Part shown: piece after piece, positions 59,025 to 64,000 of the stretch | How the letters are laid out: every line of letters starts with the position of its first letter | Numbering within the stretch: the stretch's first letter is position 1 | Assembly: GCF_035987325.1 (NCBI RefSeq) | Contig: NZ_CP108488.1 | Span: 7,936,001-8,000,000 of the forward strand | Direction of reading: 5' to 3' | DNA length: 64,000 bases | Source of the DNA: Streptomyces sp. NBC_01244 | GTDB lineage: Bacteria > Actinomycetota > Actinomycetes > Streptomycetales > Streptomycetaceae | Translations under genes and position numbers: made by a program | Notes under the pieces: model-generated | Database searches by the model: none | Told to the model about the DNA's origin: nothing | The model's input: only the letters and a program-made list of their open reading frames with translations

Positions 59025-60038
59025 TCAGGCGGTGCGGTCGGCCGCGGGGATCTGCTGGGTGATGCAGTGCACGCCGCCACCGCCGTACGCGATCACGCGC
59101 GAGCGGACTCCGACGACCTTGCGGCCGGGCAGGGCGGCCGCGATGACGGCGAGCGCGCCCTCGTCCTCGGAGGTGCCGGCGACCGGGACGACGACTCCGC
59201 CGTTGGCGATGTAGAAGTTCAGGTAGCCGACCTCGGTCTCCTTGCCGTCGACCTCGACGAGGTTGCTCTGCGGCAGGTCGATGATCGTGAAGGGGCGGCC
59301 GGCTGCGTCGGTGGACCCTTCCAGGACGGCGCGGTTGACGCGCATGCGCTCGTAGTCGGGGTGGGCCGGGTCGCTCGGGAGCTGGACGACGACGGTGGCG
59401 GGGGCGACGAAGGCGCAGACGCCGTCGACGTGCCCGTCGGTCTCGGTGTCCAGCAGGCCGCCGTACGGCAGCCAGATCACCTTGGTGACACCGAGGCGGG
59501 CGATCAGCTCGGCCTCGATCTCCTGCTTGGTCATGTCCGGGTTGCGGTTCGGGTGCAGCAGGCACTGCTCGGTGGTGATCAGCGTGCCTTCGCCGTCGAC
59601 CGTGATCGCGCCGCCTTCGAGGATCATCGGGGAGTCGACGCGGTCCACGCCCAGGTGCGCCAGCAGGGCCGCGGCGATCTTGTCGTCGGTGTCGTAAGGG
59701 AAGTGCTTGCCGCCCCAGGCGTTGAAGCGGAAGTCCACGCCCGCCCGCCGGCCGTCCTCACCGAGCACGAAGATCGGCCCGGAATCCCGGAACCAGGAGT
59801 CGTCCAGCGGGAGCTCGATGACCTCGACCCCCTCACCGCACAGGGCACGGGCCTCGTCGCCGCTGCCGGGCAGGGTGACCATGGTGACCGGCTCGAAGGC
59901 GGCGATCGCGTTGGCAACGTGGGCGTACTCGACCTTCACCTCGTCGAAGACGTCGCCCCACAGCTCCTGCCGGGTCGGCCACGCCATCAGACAGCCCTCG
60001 TGGTCCGTCCACTCGGCCGGCATGCGGAAACTCGTCAT
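59025..60038 (-). CDS. Agmatine deiminase-family enzyme (cytosolic)
   Basis: The 337-residue enzyme, of normal length for agmatine deiminase, lacks a signal peptide. It shows LDDSWFRDSGPIFVLGEDGR, FNAWGGKHFPYDTDDKIAAA, MILEGGAITVDGEGT, TDGHVDGVCAFVAP (catalytic His) and the C-terminal GGGGVHCITQQ with nucleophile Cys325. The expected reaction is agmatine to N-carbamoylputrescine plus ammonia. AGGAG precedes ATG 60038. It heads the operon, with a TetR operator and promoter directly upstream. Confidence 0.9.
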   Translation of the reverse strand: MTSFRMPAEWTDHEGCLMAWPTRQELWGDVFDEVKVEYAHVANAIAAFEPVTMVTLPGSGDEARALCGEGVEVIELPLDDSWFRDSGPIFVLGEDGRRAGVDFRFNAWGGKHFPYDTDDKIAAALLAHLGVDRVDSPMILEGGAITVDGEGTLITTEQCLLHPNRNPDMTKQEIEAELIARLGVTKVIWLPYGGLLDTETDGHVDGVCAFVAPATVVVQLPSDPAHPDYERMRVNRAVLEGSTDAAGRPFTIIDLPQSNLVEVDGKETEVGYLNFYIANGGVVVPVAGTSEDEGALAVIAAALPGRKVVGVRSRVIAYGGGGVHCITQQIPAADRTA

Positions 60039-60050
60039 GATCTACTCCTG

Positions 60051-60115
60051 TTTGAAAATTCAGTCAGTGTTCGTAAGGGGTGCCCGCATCCTCCACCGAA
60101 CTGAAAATTCAGTCA
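60051..60115. promoter_or_regulatory. Paired TetR-type operator sites and promoter
   Basis: Two 16-bp near-identical sites lie 49 bases apart in the same orientation: TTTGAAAATTCAGTCA (60051-60066) and ACTGAAAATTCAGTCA (60100-60115). The second is a perfect 6-bp dyad, ACTGAA-AA-TTCAGT. On the minus strand TTGACT overlaps the second site, and a weak -10 (GAGGAT) follows after 17 bases, giving a start near 60080 between the sites. This geometry suits repression by the divergent TetR protein. Confidence 0.65.
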
Positions 60116-60291
60116 ATGGTTCTGGCCAAGCTGATGCGGAATCGGTCACACCGCGTATCGGACGGGGTGTGGAGAAGGTCTGAGGGGCGCCTGAATCGGC
60201 ATGATCACGGAGTTAATGCCGGAAACGGGCGCCTGATGTTACGGTCAGGAAAAGCCCCAGGTGACGGACTCGACGGGTAGAGTGACCCCTC

Positions 60292-60864
60292 GTGTCAGAC
60301 CGTCGAACGGAAATACTCAGAGCAGCCACGCGAGTGATCGCGCGGCGCGGCGTGCGCGGACTCCGCGTGGGGGAGCTGGCCGCCGAAGCAGGCGTGTCCA
60401 CCTCGCTGATCTACTACCACTTCACCGACCGCGCCGGGATCCTGCGCCGCACGCTGGAGTTCATCAGTGACCGCGCCGATCGCTACACCGCCGAACGCGA
60501 GGACGGCTCGGACGATCCGGAGAGCCCCCCGGACGAGCTGAAGCGGACCCTGCTCCTCGAACTCCAGGAAACCCCCGAGGTGCGGGAGAACAGCACCGCC
60601 TGGGGCGAGCTGAGGGCCAGCGCCGTGTTCGATCCCGACCTGCGCGAGGACGTGGCCAAGGCCACGCACAGCTGGGTCCACGAGATCTCCTACCTCCTCG
60701 CCCAGGCCCGCCCCACCGGCACGGCCCCCGAGCACGCGGCCGCCGCCGAACGCCTGACGGCCCTCCTCGAAGGCCTCAGCGTCCGCTGGCTGAGCGGCTC
60801 GCTGCCCCTGGACCACGCACGCCGGCTCCTCGCCGACGCGATCGACGGGGAACTGTCCGCCTGA
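60292..60864 (+). CDS. TetR/AcrR-family regulator
   Basis: The 190-residue protein has the N-terminal TetR helix-turn-helix TEILRAATRVIARRGVRGLR, VGELAAEAGVSTSLIYYHFT and a ligand-binding C-terminal domain (about 55-185). GTG 60292 is the start. It is divergent from the deiminase/Dpp operon and the likely repressor acting at the paired 16-bp sites. The inducer may be agmatine or another guanidino compound or polyamine; inference only. Confidence 0.9.
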   Translation: MSDRRTEILRAATRVIARRGVRGLRVGELAAEAGVSTSLIYYHFTDRAGILRRTLEFISDRADRYTAEREDGSDDPESPPDELKRTLLLELQETPEVRENSTAWGELRASAVFDPDLREDVAKATHSWVHEISYLLAQARPTGTAPEHAAAAERLTALLEGLSVRWLSGSLPLDHARRLLADAIDGELSA

Positions 60865-60890
60865 AGCCGCCGGTCGCGGGTCGGAGGCCG

Positions 60891-60938
60891 CAGGGGCTCC
60901 GGTCATGGGCAGGCGGCCCCAGGGGCTCCGGTCGTGGG
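60891..60938. repeat. 19-bp direct repeat upstream of tnpB
   Basis: CAGGGGCTCCGGTCATGGG (60891-60909) recurs at 60920-60938 with one mismatch, a 29-base period. It lies between the TetR stop and the TnpB left end. Confidence 0.7.
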
Positions 60939-61029
60939 ACCAAGTGGGTGTGGAGGACGAATGTGCAGTGGCGACCAGTACGGATGTTCTGATATTCAGC
61001 CATAAACCGGCCGTAGTACGGTCGTTTTC

Positions 61030-62250
61030 ATGCAGCTCAGGTACTCCTTCCGGATGTACCCGAACGGTCCGCAGCGCTCGGCGCTGGCCAGGGCGTTCGG
61101 GTGCTCGCGGGTGGTCTACAACGATGCACTTCGCGCTCGTGAGACCGCCCGCTCCGAGGGTGCACCGTTCCCGAAGGCCGGGGACCTGTCGAAGCTTCTG
61201 ATCACCGAGGCGAAGAAGACCGAGGCGCGGGCCTGGCTCGGGGAGGTGTCCGCCGTCGTGCTCCAGCAATCCCTTCGGGACCTCGACACCGCATACCGCA
61301 ACTTCTTCGACGGCCTCAAGGGCAAGCGCCCCAAGATGGGTGCGCCCCGGTTCAAGTCCCGCAAGGACAACCGACACGCCATGCGGTTCACCGCGAACGC
61401 CCGCTGGAAGATCACGACCGGCGGTGACCTGTCGTTGCCGAAGATCGGCGATGTCCGGGTGAAGTGGTCCCGCACGCTGCCGTCCAACCCGTCCACGGTG
61501 ACGGTGATCAAGGATGCCGCCGGGCGGTACTTCTGCTCGTTCGTGGTCGAGACCGGCGCGGATGAGACTCTGCCCGAGTCGGCCGGACAGGTCGGAATCG
61601 ACCTGGGGCTGACGCACTTCGCGACCCTTTCGGACGGCACGAAGATCGACAGCCCGCGCTTTCTGCGTCGGGCGGAGAAGAAGCTGAAGCGGGAACAGCG
61701 CCGTCTGTCCCGCAAGCTGAAGGGCTCCAACAACCGGACGAAGGCCCGTATCAAGGTCGCCCGCGTTCACGCGCAGGCCGCCGACGCGCGGCGCGAGTTC
61801 CACCACCAGCTCTCCACGAAGCTGATCCGCGAAAACCAAGCGGTCGCAGTGGAAGACCTGGCGGTCAAGGGAATCGCCCGCACGCGCATGGCCAAGTCCG
61901 TCCACGACGCCGGGTGGTCGGCGTTCGTGACGATGCTGGAGTACAAGGCCGCCCGGTACGGGCGTACCTTCGTACGCATCGGGCGCTTCGAGCCGACCTC
62001 GCAGGTGTGCTCGCAGTGCGGCGTCAAGGACGGCCCCAAGCCCCTCAACGTCCGCATCTGGCAGTGCCAAGCGTGCAGCGCGTGGCTGGACCGGGACATC
62101 AATGCGGCGGTCAACGTCGCCAAGGCCGCAGGACTTGCGGTATCAGCCTGTCGAGCGCGGGTAAGACCGGGACCTGTCCCGGCACAGCGCGAAGAAGCAG
62201 GAACCCACCGAGACGGTCAGCCGACCGTGGTAGGAATCCTCTCCCTTTAG
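61030..62250 (+). CDS. tnpB: RNA-guided nuclease TnpB
   Basis: The 406-residue protein matches TnpB of IS605-type elements: a helix-turn-helix-like N terminus (LRYSFRMYPNGPQRSALARA), then RuvC motifs with Asp191 in VGIDLGLTHFAT, Glu275 in AVEDLAVKGIART and Asp356 in WLDRDINAAVNV. A zinc finger CSQCG...CQAC lies between. The residues line up with the catalytic ones of ISDra2 TnpB (191, 278, 361). It cuts DNA beside a short TAM using the omega RNA encoded at its own 3' end. The frame is intact. Confidence 0.93.
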   Translation: MQLRYSFRMYPNGPQRSALARAFGCSRVVYNDALRARETARSEGAPFPKAGDLSKLLITEAKKTEARAWLGEVSAVVLQQSLRDLDTAYRNFFDGLKGKRPKMGAPRFKSRKDNRHAMRFTANARWKITTGGDLSLPKIGDVRVKWSRTLPSNPSTVTVIKDAAGRYFCSFVVETGADETLPESAGQVGIDLGLTHFATLSDGTKIDSPRFLRRAEKKLKREQRRLSRKLKGSNNRTKARIKVARVHAQAADARREFHHQLSTKLIRENQAVAVEDLAVKGIARTRMAKSVHDAGWSAFVTMLEYKAARYGRTFVRIGRFEPTSQVCSQCGVKDGPKPLNVRIWQCQACSAWLDRDINAAVNVAKAAGLAVSACRARVRPGPVPAQREEAGTHRDGQPTVVGILSL

Positions 62251-62269
62251 GGAGGGGATCGGAAGTCAA
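61030..62269 (+). mobile_element. IS200/IS605-family element carrying tnpB only
   Basis: The element has no tnpA (Y1 transposase) gene. The right end shows the hairpin CCTCTCCCT-TT-AGGGAGGGG (62238-62257) followed by TCAA at 62266-62269, a known right-end cleavage tetranucleotide of this family. The left end is not resolved; it lies somewhere in 60940-61029, where a small hairpin around GCCGTAGTACGGTC is seen. The start given is that of tnpB. Confidence 0.65.
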
Positions 62270-62289
62270 GACAAGGTGTTCTGCATGCT
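62130..62289 (+). ncRNA. Predicted omega (guide) RNA of TnpB
   Basis: In related elements the omega RNA overlaps the tnpB 3' end and the right end, and its guide is the flanking DNA just beyond. Here the right-end hairpin (62238-62257) and TCAA (62266-62269) predict a guide starting at 62270 with GACAAGGTGTTCTGC. Its 5' limit is estimated. Confidence 0.45.
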
Positions 62290-62322
62290 CGACTTCCGCC
62301 CGGACGCCCCGGCGGACACGGC

Positions 62323-64000
62323 TCAGAGGAAGTACAGCCGGCCGAGCGAGATGGAGTCGGCCGGCTCCGAGACCAGCGGCTCCCCGTCGAGGGACACCAG
62401 GCCCGTGCCGGGATGCACGTCGACGCTGCCGGTACGGCTGTTGCGGAGCATGTGCTTCGGCCCGATGCCCCGGGTCCCGCGGACCGCCACCCGGCGGCGC
62501 CGGGTGGGCATCATGTCGCCGTTCTGGACGGCCGCTTCCGCGACGAACGCCACTGAGATATCGGCCGCGGTGGCCCCGTACGCGCCGAACTGCGGCCCGA
62601 GTACCAGGGGTTCGCAGCGGTCGGTCGACGCGTTGGGGTCGCCGGTGACCCCGTACGCGGGGAAGCCGCCCTTCAGGACCAGTTGGGGCTTGGCGCCGAA
62701 GTACTCCGGCCACCACATCACGAGGTCCGCGAGCTTGCCGACCTCGATGGAGCCGACCTCGTGCGCGAGGCCGTGGGCGATGGCCGGGTTGATGGTCAGC
62801 TTGGCCATGTAGCGCAGCACGCGCTCGTTGTCGTCGCCGCTCTCCGCCGTGCCGTAGGAGCCCTCGCCGTCCAGCGGGCCGAGCTCGGCCTTCATCTTCC
62901 CGGCCATGGCGAAGGTGCGGCGTACGGTCTCGCCCGCGCGGCCCATTCCCTGGGCGTCGGAGGAGGTGATCCCGATGACCCCGAGGTCGTGCAGGAGGTC
63001 CTCGGCCCCCATCGTCCCGGCGCGGATCCGGTCGCGGGCCATGGCGGCGTCGCCGGGCAGGTCGACCTTCAGGTCGTGAGCCGAGACGATCATGCCGAAG
63101 TGTTCGCCCAGCGCGTCCCGGCCGAAGGGCAGGGTCGGGTTCGTGGAGGAGCCGATGACGTTCTCCACGCCGGCCATCTTCAGGACGTTGGGGACGTGGC
63201 CGCCGCCGCAGCCCTCGATGTGGAAGGCGTGGATGGTCCGGCCGTCCAGCACCCGCAGGGTGTCCTCGACGGAGAGGCACTCGTTCAATCCGTCGGTGTG
63301 CAGGGCGACTTGTACGTCGTGCTCCTCCGCGACGCGCAGGGCGGTGTCCAGGGCGCGGGTGTGCGCGCCCATGTCCTCGTGGACCTTGAACCCGGAGGCC
63401 CCGCCTTCGGCCAGGGCCTCGATCAGCGGGGCCGGGTCCGAGGAGGAACCGCGGGCCAGGAAGCCGATGTTGACGGGCCAGGCGTCGAAGGCGTTGAAGG
63501 CGTGCTTCAGCGCCCAGGGCGAGTTGACCCCGACCGCCCACACCGGGCCGAACTCCTGGCCGATGATCGTGGTGACCCCGGACGCCAGGGACGCCTCCAT
63601 GATCCGGGGGGAGAGCAGGTGGACGTGGGTGTCGACGGCGCCTGCCGTGACGATCATGCCCTCGCCGGAGACGATGGTCGTCCCCGTGCCGACCACGACC
63701 TCGACCCCGTCGAGGGTGTCGGGGTTGCCGGCCCTGCCTATGGCGTGGATGCGGCCTTCGCGGATGCCGATGCTGGTCTTGCGGATGCCGAGGACGGCGT
63801 CGATGACCAGGGCGTTGCTGATGACGATGTCGCAGGTGTCGCGGACGGCGGCGGCCTTCAGGTGCAGCCCGTCGCGGGCCGTCTTGCCGAAGCCGGCCAG
63901 GAACTCGTCCCCGGGCTTCTGCGAGTCGGACTCGACGCGGACGATGAGCCCGGAGTCGCCGAGCCGGATCCGGTCGCCCGCCCGGGGGCCGTGGACGGCC
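62323..64000 (-). CDS. ureC: Urease alpha subunit, divergent, partial
   Basis: The gene continues past base 64000; by alignment only about 10 N-terminal residues are missing. Urease alpha features are GDRIRLGDSGLIVRVESD, AGAVDTHVHLLSPR (His ligands), GFKVHEDMG (carbamylated Lys and His), ALHTDGLNE, HIEGCGGGHVPN and ITSSDAQGMGR (Asp ligand). The active-site flap, MVCHHLD in classical ureases, reads VSAHDLK: the Cys is replaced by Ala while the catalytic His is kept. It hydrolyses urea if active. Beta and gamma subunits should lie upstream, outside the window. Confidence 0.88.
   Translation of the reverse strand, partial: AVHGPRAGDRIRLGDSGLIVRVESDSQKPGDEFLAGFGKTARDGLHLKAAAVRDTCDIVISNALVIDAVLGIRKTSIGIREGRIHAIGRAGNPDTLDGVEVVVGTGTTIVSGEGMIVTAGAVDTHVHLLSPRIMEASLASGVTTIIGQEFGPVWAVGVNSPWALKHAFNAFDAWPVNIGFLARGSSSDPAPLIEALAEGGASGFKVHEDMGAHTRALDTALRVAEEHDVQVALHTDGLNECLSVEDTLRVLDGRTIHAFHIEGCGGGHVPNVLKMAGVENVIGSSTNPTLPFGRDALGEHFGMIVSAHDLKVDLPGDAAMARDRIRAGTMGAEDLLHDLGVIGITSSDAQGMGRAGETVRRTFAMAGKMKAELGPLDGEGSYGTAESGDDNERVLRYMAKLTINPAIAHGLAHEVGSIEVGKLADLVMWWPEYFGAKPQLVLKGGFPAYGVTGDPNASTDRCEPLVLGPQFGAYGATAADISVAFVAEAAVQNGDMMPTRRRRVAVRGTRGIGPKHMLRNSRTGSVDVHPGTGLVSLDGEPLVSEPADSISLGRLYFL

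Noticed and set aside
1..64000. CRISPR arrays.
   Set aside because: No regularly spaced direct repeats with unique spacers were seen; all tandem arrays here are short simple repeats without spacers.

Overview
The window looks like a chromosomal segment of a Streptomyces species or a close relative. G+C is very high throughout, GTG and TTG starts are common, the principal sigma factor is HrdB-like with a lysine-rich spacer, Tat signals and lipoboxes are frequent, and operons are tightly packed with 4-nt ATGA overlaps. I count about 60 protein genes (the first and last are cut by the window edges), one tRNA-Leu, one ZTP riboswitch and one lone TnpB element. No rRNA, CRISPR array, prophage or antibiotic cluster was seen.

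Layout. 1-4035: tail of a LuxR-type regulator and an ABC exporter operon. 4096-5471: folA-thyA. 5559-7471: a SnoaL-like gene divergent from padR, with a shared inverted-repeat operator, then an SGNH hydrolase. 7558-16718: methyltransferase, DinB-like protein, a lysine-free aminotransferase-like protein, two metallo-beta-lactamase-fold proteins, DedA, and a membrane-anchored phosphodiesterase. 16847-19719: a MoxR-type AAA+ ATPase with a large zincin/VWA partner, convergent with hrdB (19724-21295). 22353-23389: folD behind a ZTP riboswitch. 23513-25051: a peptide transporter. 25063-29435: a four-gene minus-strand group (EspR-like tandem HTH protein, ImmA/IrrE-type HExxH protein, FAD oxidoreductase, polytopic membrane protein).

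29741-35555: small metabolic and regulatory genes (Tat-exported amine-oxidase-like protein, pterin dehydratase, methyltransferase, ricin-type lectin domain, aldo/keto reductase). 35711-40696: a branched-chain-amino-acid-type ABC uptake operon in which both permeases and one ATPase are fused, with twin operators at its promoter. 40829-49231: acyl-CoA ligase, reductase, LysR with a bile-acid-symporter-like carrier, thioredoxin-like ferredoxin, a small secreted protein, fdhD and a FabH-like synthase. 49218-51636: tRNA-Leu(GAG) flanked by two 5'-truncated genes.

52249-60864: a probable seven-gene operon with a cytosolic agmatine-deiminase-type enzyme, a complete Dpp/Opp-type uptake system and a Tat-exported enzyme of the same family, beside a divergent TetR gene and two 16-bp operator-like sites. 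61030-62269: IS605-type TnpB with a predicted omega RNA. 62323-64000: a divergent urease alpha subunit running off the window.

The best candidates for unfamiliar biology are the paired-deiminase transport operon, the EspR-like/ImmA/FAD/membrane group, the aminotransferase-fold protein with no lysine at all, the AAA+/duplicated-zincin/VWA pair, and a 147-bp element with perfect 29-bp inverted ends lying in frame inside the transporter fusion gene. Similarity statements rest on recognising motifs by eye; no database search was run.
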